Positions 14,101 to 24,550 of a stretch of DNA of 64,000 nt are shown here, in pieces. Both the position numbers and the translations under genes were made by a program. The stretch comes from Metopolophium dirhodum. Lineage: Eukaryota; Arthropoda; Insecta; Hemiptera; Aphididae. The stretch's first letter is position 1. Each line of letters begins with the position of its first letter. The notes under the pieces are model-generated. The model had not been told where the DNA came from, ran no database searches, and saw nothing but the letters and a program-made list of their open reading frames with translations. The stretch spans positions 6,076,001-6,140,000 of the forward strand of contig NC_083567.1 of the NCBI RefSeq assembly GCF_019925205.1, given 5' to 3'.

Positions 14101-16572
14101 ATGTCGTAAGCATAACAAATATATTGAATCTACCAGACTACTAGAGCCATCTACCTTCTAGAAGATTAAAGTTATGTACAAACAAATAATATTATGATAT
14201 TGTTATGCAATGCTGTACAGTGTACAGTAGGTCACTGTAATAAATGGTGTTAAATTTGAATTCAATGATATTATAATATCATAATTCATAGTATACGAAC
14301 AACGAATCTGAGCGAAGACAGTCTGTCTGACTGCCTATGATATTACTAAGTATATTTGATGATATTATTGTGAATAAAGTAATTTATTTACGTATTTTCG
14401 TGGAACCTTTTCTTAAATGTTCAATCCTTAGGTATAAAAGTCAAAATTACATAATAATTTTAGATTCTGAGCGAAGCGATGAATGTATTGATTTTACAAT
14501 GATGTGTGTTTTTTTTTTTTTTTGTTTCTGTCATCACCTTTTAGGACAGTAAAAGTGCTTAGATTTTCTTCAACGGTAACTTTTCTGATAGGAAAGTGAA
14601 TCTTGTTGGTACTTTGGGGAGTCAAATGTAAAAATCTCAAGTAGTTTTCAAACGCGACGTGAAAAACAAAAGAAAAATTAAGGAGAAACGGGAATTTTTA
14701 CGAAAAATCTGTTTTCGAGAAAATCGATTTTGGTTTTTGGTGTAACTCTAAAACAAATAAACGTATATAAATGTTCAAATTTTGACGAAATTTATCAAAT
14801 TTAAAAATTATTTAAATTATTTTGTAGTTAAAAATTTATAAAATGTTCAACTTTTATAGCTAAGGATTGAAAATTTAAAACAAGGCTCCGCGTAAATAGG
14901 TTATAATATATAAATTACTTTATTCACAATAATATCACCAAATATACTTGGTAATATCATAGGCTGACTGACAGTTTTCGCTCAGAATCATTTTTCTAAT
15001 ACAATGATATTATATAAGTTCATGGATATAAGTTTATAAGTTTATTGGTGTTAAACCATCCATTACAGTGACCCACTTAAAACCTACTGTACAGCAGAGC
15101 GACATCTACTTACCAACCTTTTTTTAATTTTTAAATTTGATACATTTTTGTCAAAATTTGAACTTAAAATGCCTATAAAAAAAATTGTGCCATGTATTTG
15201 AATATTTTTCAACTGCTATTGTAACAATATATCAGGATCCTTGTATTAAATTGTCATGATTTTTGACCAGACAAATACAATTTATTGACATTTACAGAGA
15301 AAAAACTTAAAAGATTAAAATTGTCTGTTAACGAGTCATAATATTTTGAAAATTTTTAACAATAATTGTTATTGACAACAACATAAAATTATTATTATTG
15401 TGACTAATTTTGTCAAGATTCTTACTTCAGCGCTCATTGAAATCTTTTGTGAATTTACGTTCAATTATTTTTTGAATTACACTAATTATAAAAAATTATA
15501 TCTATTTGTATATATCAAAATATTTTTTTTATTTTTATACATCTATACATATCGTAAAAAATACCTAGGGGGGTTTGAATACTCCCCACCTATGTGTGTA
15601 CGCCACTGGTTAGATTTAATTAATTGCAATTTTAACCCACACAATAGGCGTAGACGATAGTCATTAGTCATAGTATATTAAAATGGTTGGAATGTTGTAT
15701 TTTCAAATTTTGATTGTTATTTGTTAATTGTAGGTCAATAAGTGGACACAAGTACAAAACTCATGAGCTAACATTGTGGCCATGTATAATGTAATAATTT
15801 TTAGACTTGCTTCATTATATTTTGCAGTCACCATTGTTGTTGTTATTTTTGGATTGTGTATGGCAACTACTTCAACAGTTCCCCTCAAAATTTGAATTCA
15901 CCGAGACCTACTTAACCACCCTTTGGGATGCATCACATGTTTCCATATTCGATACATTTTTGTTTGATTGTGAACGAGATCGTCATTGTGCTACTAAGGT
16001 TTGAATATTTTATCTAATTAAAAATATTTCTAACTTATGAAATAATTATTTTCAGGATGTTAGTCCACTAATGTTACGGTCAATATGGGATTGGGAAGAA
16101 CAGTTTATGGATCAAGATTTAATTCAATTTCATAATCCTCTTTTCAATGCCTCTAAAGTTCAAGATGATCTACTAAAAGTATCAACAGAAATTTCATGTC
16201 TTAGTATTTGGACACAATGTTACTATAGGTTTTTGCCTACTCTTGAAATATCAAATGGAGGTAAACCATTAGTAAGTGTCAAATTTTTTCATGTTTTTTT
16301 TAAAATTATTTTTAGTAATAAATTAAAATTTTTTATTTTATTGATCTTAGGAAGATTTTGCTGTTAGAACCCTAATCAATATGAATGATAGTGATTCTAA
16401 GGATACTCGAGAAGTCTGTACACCATCTAACATTGGATCTTTTTTCCCATTTACACATTGGAGATCTAGTAATTCAGTTCCTCCTTCAACATTAACAATC
16501 AGCTCTTTATCCTTAAACACTAGTGATTTACAAATGGAAACGTCATTGGTTGAAATACCTGAACATCTATAA
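2197..16572 (+). CDS. Myotubularin-related pseudophosphatase (MTMR10/12-like)
   Basis: Twelve exons: 2197-2286, 3490-3547, 5561-5697, 5763-5918, 5986-6110, 8727-8861, 8920-9224, 9300-9446, 10761-10933, 15828-15998, 16056-16271, 16351-16572. Phases agree throughout and give 644 residues; human MTMR10 and MTMR12 are somewhat longer. The order is a PH-GRAM-like N-terminus (about 40-180), then the myotubularin phosphatase fold with hallmarks such as LPTWCWS (exon 7), LIQKEW (exon 9), FEFTETYL (exon 10) and IWDWEEQF (exon 11). The catalytic loop is dead: where active members read HCSDGWDRT this one reads QERDGRDL at about 384-391, so the nucleophilic Cys and the Arg are replaced. MTMR10-12 proteins are known to be inactive partners of active myotubularins on PI3P and PI(3,5)P2 membranes; that role here is inferred. 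Start chosen at the first in-frame ATG; ATGs at 2221 and 2224 are alternatives. Confidence 0.88.
3090..3352. mobile_element. Foldback MITE in intron 1 of the MTMR-like gene
   Basis: TTGTTACGTATTAAA near 3090 and its complement near 3340-3352 form the ends. The internal pair GTCCTACCATACGC (about 3144) and GCGTATGGTAGGAC (about 3306) extends the same inverted repeat. A TA dinucleotide run (about 3112-3132) sits in the left arm. No coding capacity. Confidence 0.55.
6588..7498 (+). repeat. Family A dispersed repeat, intron copy
   Basis: It begins GATTCTGAGCAGAGTGATGA and ends near the motif CAGTGACCCACTTGTAA followed by a GTGGAGCGACTCCCACTTA-like tail. Related copies with the same ends lie at about 336-690, 9518-10650, 14461-15120, 21855-22490, 35020-36100, 44645-46073 (reverse) and 52797-53130 (fragment). 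The interior shares phrases such as CATAAGTTGTTATTA and long T runs but has no open frame. I read it as a non-autonomous transposon family; its class is not determinable by eye. Confidence 0.6.
9518..10650 (+). repeat. Family A dispersed repeat, MTMR-like intron 8
   Basis: Starts TAGATTCTGAGCGGAGCAAC and runs to the terminal TTAACACATCAATTACAG-like segment. Around 9830-10140 it contains a palindromic insert (ATTTATCTCYGTTAGTTT with its complement) related to the foldback elements elsewhere in the window. Non-coding. Confidence 0.5.
11059..11241. mobile_element. hAT-like MITE (CAGRGGTCACCAA ends)
   Basis: The left end CAGAGGTCACCAATTAA pairs with the right end, whose complement reads CAGGAGTCACCAAATGG. 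The 8-bp flanks GTACATAC and TTATATAC match at six of eight positions, as expected for an old hAT target duplication. It lies in intron 9 of the MTMR-like gene, 0.5 kb from the nested VHL-like gene. Confidence 0.55.
11788..12291 (-). CDS. VHL-like elongin-binding protein, nested and intronless
   Basis: 167 residues in one uninterrupted exon, antisense inside intron 9 of the MTMR-like gene. Residues about 13-95 match the VHL beta domain in order: ITFVNCIGSDINI (human VIFCNRS...), TTWKFFDN (HLWLFRDA), LLGNGKEIF (LLVNQTELF), then VKINTPLYTL (ANITLPVYTL). Residues 99-108, TLQELCKYTI, fit the BC box (T/S-L-x3-C-x3-hydrophobic) that binds elongin C, followed by an alpha-domain-like helical stretch and an acidic tail. 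VHL is the substrate receptor of a cullin-2 ubiquitin ligase that targets prolyl-hydroxylated HIF-alpha. By eye, of the usual hydroxyproline-pocket residues only the Trp equivalent to W117 (W60 here) is kept. Start: first ATG; M6 is an alternative. The identity is recognised from spaced motifs, not from a search. Confidence 0.72.
   Translation of the reverse strand: MNVQNMDEDKGGITFVNCIGSDINIFKKLPYEDNYECETCLLYDEPEYHIDDPEYVNTTWKFFDNITKRYLLGNGKEIFHYQKYECPPLIVKINTPLYTLQELCKYTISTRLLFNNISNKEIDEMELPEQFKTDIKSCVQKLEERYEADEDNCNQDWTVYHEEEYNY
12329..12636. mobile_element. Short TIR element, ACAGGGTGTTCC-type ends
   Basis: ATACAGGGTGTTCCGTGAGG at the left is matched by the complement of the right end, ATACAGGTGTCCTGCGATGA. 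The element begins just upstream of the VHL-like start codon, so it may contribute to that gene's 5' flank. No coding capacity; small open frames inside it are low complexity. Confidence 0.45.
12899..13240. mobile_element. Putative TIR element in MTMR-like intron 9
   Basis: The left end (CCTACGCCAGAAGTATTCAA, then CGCGGCTCC) resembles the complement of the right end (GCGTAGGTCTGAGGTATTCA, then GCAGCTCC). The match is imperfect and no target duplication is clear, so this is tentative. Confidence 0.35.
13562..13890. mobile_element. Putative MITE with GC-rich core
   Basis: GTGGCTAAATATATATA near 13566 is mirrored by the complement of the right end (CATGGCTAAAATATATATAG), and ATTATCTATGGA/TCCATGGATTATCTAT recur at both ends. 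The core (13615-13850) is much richer in G+C than the surrounding intron. The adjacent segment 13896-13933 recurs in inverse orientation near 50757-50795, so both loci share repeat sequence. Confidence 0.4.
14461..15120 (+). repeat. Family A dispersed repeat with inverted partner fragment
   Basis: Starts TAGATTCTGAGCGAAGCGAT and ends at the CAGTGACCCACTTAAAACCT / TACTGTACAGCAGAGCGACA terminus. The left neighbour 14180-14420 carries the opposite terminus (CAGTAGGTCACTGTAATAAA) in inverse orientation, so two copies abut head to head in MTMR-like intron 9. No open reading frame of note. Confidence 0.55.
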
Positions 16573-17482
16573 ATAACATAATAACTATTTTTAATATTAG
16601 TTATTCTGATATTTGATGAGTTCATCAATATGCTTGTTTTTTGGCAGGTTATTTGCATGTATCATTAAGGCTAATTTTAATACCACTGGTAACCATTTAA
16701 AATACAATAATAATTGTACAATACATTTTGAAACTAACATATAGTAACTATTTCAATTGACACAAATTCTAAAATAATACACTTACAATTATTATTAACA
16801 AAAGAAAAAAAATTAGTATTATTGAATGTTAAAAATATATATATATTTTATTCCAATGTATCTATTTTAGCTAAAAATGAATCTATTGATGTGTGTTGTT
16901 ACCTAAGTACTGTTATTAATATGATAATTTATTTTTAAAACTATTTTTTACAGTTTAAATTTTAAAATATTTTACTATTGTAAGATACATTGTGTTATTG
17001 TTAAGTTTATTTTTAAACACTGTTTATGTATTAATTTATTTAAAAAAATATTGGTACAAAATGTGTATTAAAATCAAAATGTGATATATTATAATAAAAA
17101 CTAAACAGGAAACATATGATATTCAAAGCTTAAACAAATCTGTTATATAAACTCTCTTGTCAAATTTCTATTTCATATTATCAAAATAATGAAACGGGGG
17201 TTTTTTTTTGCTTGGCTCAATGCACAAGTATTATAACATTTGAAGTCAATGACAAATCAAGACATTAGAAAAGACAATTATGAAAAAAAACATTACATAA
17301 GTGTTTTACAAAAATAAAGAAAAAGTTTGTAAAACCCATAGTATTAATTGCTTAATTTATAACCTAAAAGTAAGAGGTCTTAATATTCATAATATATCAT
17401 ATAATAAGTAAAATATAGCTTTCATATGATTTCAAACAATTTATATTTTTCAAAGTTATTTCCACAATGGTAACATTTTAAA
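16573..17482. other. Convergent 3' UTR region
   Basis: The interval separates the stop codons of the MTMR-like gene (+) and KLHDC4 (-). It is AT-rich and carries AATAAA-type signals on both strands (for example near 17094 and 17315 on +, and TTTATT near 16848, 16930 and 17038 for -), so the two transcripts may overlap at their 3' ends. No gene or structured RNA is visible. Confidence 0.45.
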
Positions 17483-20400
17483 TCAATCAGTATCCATTTG
17501 ACCGTCTGATGATGATCCATCAGATTCTGAAGATTCTGAACTCGAGTCACCGGTCGACATACTATCATCAGAGCTACAGTCTGAAGTCACAGTTTTTAAA
17601 ATATCGTCATTGCAAATTACATTCCATTTTTTTAACTTTTTAACATCTGAAATTCATATTAAAATGCAAATTAGGTATTCAGATATTTTAAATTTAATAC
17701 AATTATATAATTATATCGTACTATTCTTACCTAAAGAATAAAAGTCATTGAGTGTCAGCGATTTTGAGCCTTTTTCGACGATTCCACCATAGACAAACAA
17801 AGTATTATGTTTAAATGCTAATCCACTATGTGACCGTGGAGTCGGTGTTGGTGTCTCTGAATTTACCAAACTTTGAGCTTCTTCAGAAGCTAATTCTTTA
17901 ACTGAAACTAAAAATAATTATCAATAAAAGTAATTATGTTATATTATTTTATTCCAATTGTTATATACTAAATCTCCAAGTGGGTGTATTTTGTTCCATA
18001 TCTAACATATACAATTCATTATAAAATGTACTAGTCAAATCATCTTCTCCCTGTTCTTCATCATAAACACCTCCAAATACATATGCCTTATTATGTCCAG
18101 GGATTGATAAACCAGATAAACTACAGCGAGCAGTTGGTAATGAACCAGCTTGTTTCACTTTTGACCAACGATAGTTTGAACAATCTGTATCACCTTCTAT
18201 AAAATAAAATAAATTGGACAAAGTAGACAATTTATATTATATTTTTACTATGAATTATAATAATACAACAATTGCAGCTTAAGTGGATGTCAGAGTGCTC
18301 TTTGTTTTCTCTCTCTGACTCATGCACAACATAGAAAATGTGCATTCAACAGAACCAGCCTTGTTTAGTTAGCTTAGTATAAGAGTGAATACTCCTATTA
18401 TCAAATTTAAATTTTACATTATCTATATTTTTAGCTGTTTTACAGTATTTAAATTTTAAAGAAATAAACATTTTTTAATTTTAACAATTTACATACCTAC
18501 TCATAATGCGCATAACAATTTAAACATGATAAAAAATCTAAGGTAAGCTCAAAGATAATTTTATTAACCTTAAGTTTGATAATAGGCCAATTCACACTTA
18601 ATACTAATGCTATTACCAAACGCCCAAACAAGGTAGTTCTAAAGAATGTACATTGTTGCGCGTGGCTCAAAGGGAGAAATCAAATAGTGTTTGATATCTT
18701 CTTGAGTATTTAGAAAAGAGAAAACCAAAGAGTGAAAATATACAATAGTATCACCTAACTAAATAAATACAAGTAGACAAGTATACCTACATTTCAGGGG
18801 GGGGGGCTAAAAGCCATTTGACCGACTCATTAATAATAACATTTATCTAACACAATTTCAACATTATTATTTATCAACTAATATTTTACAAATATGTTAA
18901 TAGGAATATAAAGTATCAAATTAAAACTATTTCCTTTGTTTCTGTGCTGTACTTCCAACACTGATTCTGTTTTTAAGTTATTTGCAACATCCCTCTAAAT
19001 ATTTAAAATGAACAATAAGTCAAGTAAATCATTTCTTCAACATACTTGTACTCAGCCAATTTTTCATTTATTGCATACTTGAAAATCTGCGGTCACTTAA
19101 TATAGCAAAACTTATAAGAATTATGACAGCAACTTGAAATAACTTTTTTAAGTTAGGAAAGCCTTTTTTTTAGTTTTTTTTTAAAAATTAAAACGACAAA
19201 TAAAAAAAATCTTTCATAAAAAAGAAATGACTCCTTTCACACATTAGTTTTGATGGTTTATAACAGGTACCAGGAGGTGCTAAAGCACTCCCCCCACTAT
19301 TTTCACCAATGCTTAACTAATTGGTTGTTGTATTTTAATTTCAATGTACTAGTAGTTTAGTTTATCCATAATTCTATTTTTTTAAATTTAATTTTTTTTG
19401 ATGGATTTTCAACAGGGTTCATTTACACACTTTGGATATATTTATTATATATTTAAGTATATCTTAAATTGTGGTCTCACCTATTTCTGTACTAAGATTC
19501 TAGTTGGAATGTCAGAGAATGAGTTTACAACTCATAGTAAATAGTAGTAACTAATGAATATACACCATACACATTGTGTACTGATGGTTTTTTTTTTAGT
19601 TGAAAAATATAAACTTACTTTCAGGGGTTAACATATACATATCTATTAAAATTGTTCCTTTGTCATAATCTTTTTTAACTTTTTCTTTATAATAACCGCC
19701 ATATACAATAATTCTACCATCATCCATAGCAAACATTTGACAACCAGATCTTGGTGAAGGTGCTTGTCCTATAAAGGATTAATTAGATATAAGCTTTTTA
19801 AGAGGACACCACACCCTCATGTGTTGCCTCCGTCTTACAAACGCGTAACGTACCAAATGTAAGCTCAGAAATTCAAGTTTTATGCCGTTAGTTTAAAAAT
19901 TAGAGAGAATTGACCCATTATGAAACTTGACGGTAAAAACATTATCTGTGTTTTGTTGGAAGTTTTTTTTACAATAATTCAGTTTTTAAGTGAGTTATGC
20001 GTGTATAATAAATGTAAATTAAAAATGCACATAAATCACTTAAAGACTGAATTATCGTAAAAAAACTTCCAATCAAACACAGATAATGTTCTTACCATCA
20101 AGTTTCATAATAGGTGAAATCATTCTAATTTTTAAGCTAAAACTTGAGTTTCTGAGCGTAAATTTGGTATGTTACAGGTTTGTAAGACGTAGACAACACA
20201 TGCGGTTGTGACGTCTTGTTAAGTAGAAAAATACACAAATATTTATCATACCAGAAGTTTTGATAGTTTTCCATTTATAGTCAGCCAAACTGAATGCATA
20301 TAAATCATTAAAATATTGATAATTATGAGTATTATCCTGAAATCCACCAAATAATACTAAATGACGTTTGCTAAGTACCATTCTGTGACCACTACGACCG

Positions 20401-23400
20401 CAAGGTCCTCCTTCAGCCCTAAATATTGAATTATTAAAATAGCTGAACAAATAAGTTTACCCCATATCTGGATATTTTTATTCACATTTTTTTCAACCAA
20501 GTGAAAACGATGATTCAATCAGAATTGATATAATCATAATGGCCGCCACATTTAGGTATCTAATAGATGTTGTAGAGATATGAAATTGAATGCGACCAAA
20601 TAGGGTTTTGCCAACATCGGTTGTTTCAGATCAACGATATATTTAATATATTTTTAATTGTAATATAACTTTTATTAAGTTAATATGAATCACGAGGATG
20701 GTGTGGAATGTATGCAATATATTTTACATATGCATAAGAAATTATAAATAAATGGATTTCAAATGGATATTATTTTTAAACTAAATCTGACACGCCAGAT
20801 TTATTTTTTCAATCATTTTTTGAAGTATGAAAAATTTAAATTCCAAGCGATGCAATAAACTAGATTTTTCGAGGGACTTTAAAATCCAGGAAAATTATAT
20901 AGAGGAATGACGAAATCGAGAAAGTAATATACGAGGGAACCATAGTAAATTTAATTAATTCATAATCCCTTAATTTGTAGGAAAATGTATGAATGGAAAT
21001 AATTAACAGCAATATTAATTCGTAGGAAAATAATAACCAGGAAAAAATTACAAGGGAAAAACTTTACCGGGAAATTATAAATCAGGAAAATAAAATTTTT
21101 GAAATTAGTTCATAAGAATTTAAAACCTAGGAAAATAAAAATGGAAAAATAATTTATAGGAATTTTAAAATCAGAAAAATATTTATGCTGGAAAATAATG
21201 CTAGGGAATTTCAAAACCAGGAAAATATTCTACATAGGAAACATTATTCCTGAATATTACTTTTACGTGTAAATATTTCATAATATTTAAATTCCCGTCG
21301 AAGATTTTCTTGGGTAACATTTTGCTATGTAATTAGTTTCCTGATTTTAAATTCTTGTGTATACTATTCCGAAATTTAATTTTAGAAAGAAGTGATTTCC
21401 AGTTAAAATTAGTTCCTATCACAAAAGCATTCCAGAATTTATTTGATCCTAACAAAAATTTTCTTGAAAATGACGCGCCACTGATTTTAATAAGACTATA
21501 ATTGAACCTAAATATCTTACTTATAGTAATGACTTACATAACTTTTGTCCAATTTCGATTCTTTAGTCCAAAAACCCATAAATCATTATAATGATAAAAT
21601 TGATACTCTGAAGGGCTTGCAAATTCTCCTCCAAAAATCCACAACTGTCCATTATCTACAGCGACACTTACTGCAGAGTGAGATGATCTAGAAGGTGGTG
21701 CACCAGGAGCATCCACTAACGTCCATGTATTATGACTTATATTATAAAATATTAAATCGTTGTACATTATGGTCTGCAAAAAAATGTGATGAGTAATCAA
21801 GTGTTAAAATATGCAACTTTAGGTTATATTGCAGTTTTAATACAATAAATAATTTTGAGTCGAGCGATGAATGCATAAGTATTACAATAATGTATTTTTT
21901 ATGTTTCTGTCATCAAATTTTGTAGTAGTAAAATGTCTGCTATCATTAATTTAAATTTGTTGTCACAATATTTTATAAGCATAAGAATATAAGATTGATC
22001 AATTTTTGACTTAAGTGTTTTCCTAAGAATGGTGATAAGGATCAAATGTAACACTTTAAAAATATCTAGAATATATTATATACATTTTTTTTAAAGTGTT
22101 TAAACTTAAAATTTGACAATATTTCTCAAGATTAGAACAATTTGCATATTATTTTGTAATTAACAATTAATACAATTTTAAATTTAAACAGCTAAAGCTT
22201 GAAAACGTAATAAAAGGTTCTTTATATTTCTGTATTTCTGTTTATTAAAACACATCGGCACAAACATTTTCCATTCAACTATTTTGGCCAGAATATTTCA
22301 ACATATATCTAAGTATCTAATTATATTACACTATTACTGATACTTATATAAAAAAATATAAAATATCCTAAGAAATACAGGCTAATACAATCTTCACTAA
22401 GAATTAGTTCTTATGAGCAACAATTTATCATTGCATTCAAATTTAACACATCCATTCTAGTTCATTCCTACTCAATGATGTGGTATAAGACAATATGTAA
22501 CTATTGGTTTTATTATTATAACTTTATGTATTAATTACTAGCAATGTAGTCAATTATAATAAAAATAATCTTAAATAGAACAATTTACATAATAATTTAA
22601 TAATTATACAGAAAAAAAGTAATTTAAAGTAGAACTTGAATTAGAAAATCCTTTTTTTTACTTACATTTTTACCATTATGGAATTCTCCGCCAAATAGAA
22701 TAATTTCATCTTTATCTGGATGTGTAACAAATGTAAAATTTGATCTCCTTGATGGATTATCAATTTTTGTTTCAGTCACTTTAATTTTTGCCTTGTTCTT
22801 AGCCTCAATATGAGCCACTATAGAAGATACCTCAGGCTAAAAAACAATTTAAATAAATAAAATTTAATATAAAATTAAACATACGTTAGACCCATGACAG
22901 AATAATAAAAATAATTTATTCTTTTTGTCATGTGTAAACATATCCATGGGTGGACTGGCTATTTTTGGTCCAGGGTGCAAAATTAGTTAGGGGCCCGTAT
23001 ATTATTTTTAAATTTAAGTAAAATTAGGAAAGATTTACATTACAATAGGAGTTAAATTAAGGAAATGGTCCAACAATGGTAATCAAGGCCCGGGATGCTA
23101 CTTGGTTTATAGCACCCTGGCACTGAACATATTGTTATTTTACTAAGAATTAGGTTAATTTATACTTATTATTTTGTCAACCAAAACTCAATGGTAGATT
23201 ATTTTTTGGAAGAGTTGATCAAAATAACTAGATGACTATTTTATATTTTAGAAACTAAAATAAGTCACTAAACTGATTTTCTTGTACCCCTATTTTAAAT
23301 ATACCTTATATTATTTAGCAAATATATCTACCTCTCCAATTTTTCCAATATCCTTTTTGATCCTTTGAGCTATCTTTTTTTCTTTTTTAGCAGTTGCCTT

Positions 23401-23439
23401 TTCAATGCGGGATGCTCCTTTTTTTTTATTTTTGCCCAT
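17483..23439 (-). CDS. KLHDC4: Kelch domain-containing protein 4
   Basis: Eight exons in transcript order: 23439-23332, 22836-22666, 21773-21538, 20418-20252, 19768-19619, 18196-17969, 17907-17731, 17646-17483. All junctions are GT-AG with consistent phase and give 466 residues; human KLHDC4 is about 520. The Lys-rich start (MGKNKKKG...) is typical of the family. Kelch blades follow: ILFGGEFHNGKN, LWIFGGEFASPSEYQFYHYN, LVLFGGFQDNTHNYQYFNDL, IIVYGGYYKEKVKKD, YVFGGVYDEE and LFVYGGIVEKG. The protein ends in a Ser/Asp/Glu-rich tail. Kelch repeats build a beta-propeller protein-binding surface; the cellular role of KLHDC4 is poorly defined. The introns carry a foldback element (19798-20222), a family A copy (21855-22490) and the AGGAAA array near 20.9-21.5 kb. 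Confidence 0.93.
18275..18712. mobile_element. Foldback element in KLHDC4 intron 5
   Basis: The left arm (GATGTCAGAGTGCTCTTTGT ... CATGCACAAC) is the imperfect complement of the right arm (GTTGCGCGTGGCTCAAAGGG ... GATATCTTCTTGAG), with an AT-rich centre. Related arms recur near 1500-1560, 29505-29560 and 56806-56943. Non-coding. Confidence 0.5.
19798..20222. mobile_element. TTAA-flanked foldback element (family B)
   Basis: A nearly complete palindrome: the left arm begins TTAAGAGGACACCACACCCT with CTCCGTCTTACAAACGCG, and the right arm returns its complement, ending at TTAA (20219-20222). The hinge is near 20010. It lies in KLHDC4 intron 4. Sister copies are at 34279-34701 and 46161-46593, with decayed relatives near 56806-57312. 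TTAA at both ends suggests piggyBac-type target choice; this is inference. Confidence 0.65.
20870..21475. repeat. Strand-switching AGGAAA array
   Basis: From about 20870 to 21245 the + strand repeats degenerate (A/C)AGGAAAATA-like words about every 15-25 bases. From about 21248 onward the same word appears as its complement (ATTCCTG, TTTCCTGA, ATTCCAG). The array fills KLHDC4 intron 3 up to close to exon 3. There is no fixed period, so it is not a simple satellite. Confidence 0.5.
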
Positions 23440-24550
23440 GATAAGTTATCTATATTCACCTAAAATCGTATTGTCTTAAAAATATTAGATATAAATATAT
23501 ATAGAGGTAAAACTGTATAAATTCCAAATTATAAGCTTTTAATAAGCAATAACTCACTATTTTTATATAACTTTGGATTGGTGACTATAATAAAATTACT
23601 ATTCATCTAATGCTAACTTTTTAATTTGTTAATATACCTACTCAAATACTTAATAACAATTCTACGTTTAAATTACATCAAACAATTAACAAATAATCAA
23701 TAATAACAAATATATTTTGTAACCACGTTGTTTTGTTTACACTATTACCCTTTTAAGTTCAAACTTCAAAGATTTATAAAATCTAGATAAGCAAATCGTT
23801 ATCACAATAAACGAACTATCACGGACCAAGATATAATGGACTCGCGGATATCTGTGAATGGACTGGAAACGACGTCATGGTCGGCGATGATCGGGAGACA
23901 GCCGCGAAAAGGTGTCACTTAGCTGATAAGAACACTGTTCTTGAAGTTTTCAGCGCTACCGGTGGTTTCATTTGGCTACACAATTTGTATCTTAGTCCGT
24001 GTTAAATGCAGAAAGCGCTGTGAACTCCAGGAACACATAGCGACCCCCCGCACTTTGCCTCTTATACATACATTCGTGGCCGTGATAAGCTGATCGTTTC
24101 CAATCCATAACAGTCATAGATAATATAAGAAGTCCGTGGTCCGTGGATGCACCTTGCATGGATCTATAGAACAATATGAAGGATCTATGGGATATCACGA
24201 TATATTTGATTATCTTTATCTATGATACCCAATGATATGGTTGTTTACTTTCTATGGTTGTGGATAAATTAATTTGTTGAAAATTTTAAATTAATATTTA
24301 TTAATCAATCTCAAAATTCGGTATACTTACTATACTTAAAAGCTAACAGGCAATAACTTTTTAAATTTTGTACTCAAAGAAATTTAGTCTAAATTACCTT
24401 ATTAAACATTCGTATATGATTTATGATGTATAACGTATTTGGATTCATTTTTTCCAATAAGTTTTATAAATAATATTTTACAAGTATAAGTTTGCGTAAT
24501 TTCTTATTATATAATTAGATTTCTTATTAACGGTTTGTAGATAGTCAAAG
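23440..24550. promoter_or_regulatory. Divergent promoter interval KLHDC4 / IFT122
   Basis: The two start codons point away from each other across this interval. A G+C-rich island at about 23820-24130 stands out from the AT-rich flanks. Part of it resembles repeat sequence near 50800-50860 (GGACTCGCGG-like words), so it may be a mobile fragment rather than a native promoter. I saw no convincing RFX X-box by eye. No gene is supported inside. Confidence 0.4.

Noticed and set aside
15400..15660. 86-codon frame at the end of MTMR-like intron 9
   Set aside because: Begins inside AT-rich sequence and needs a non-ATG start; no family resemblance.
16347..16658. 103-codon antisense frame over the last MTMR-like exon
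   Set aside because: It mirrors the real exon on the other strand and has no independent support.
22945..23125. Possible inverted-repeat transposon ends in KLHDC4 intron 1 (GGTCCAGGGTGC and its loose complement)
   Set aside because: The pairing is weak and no target duplication could be found.
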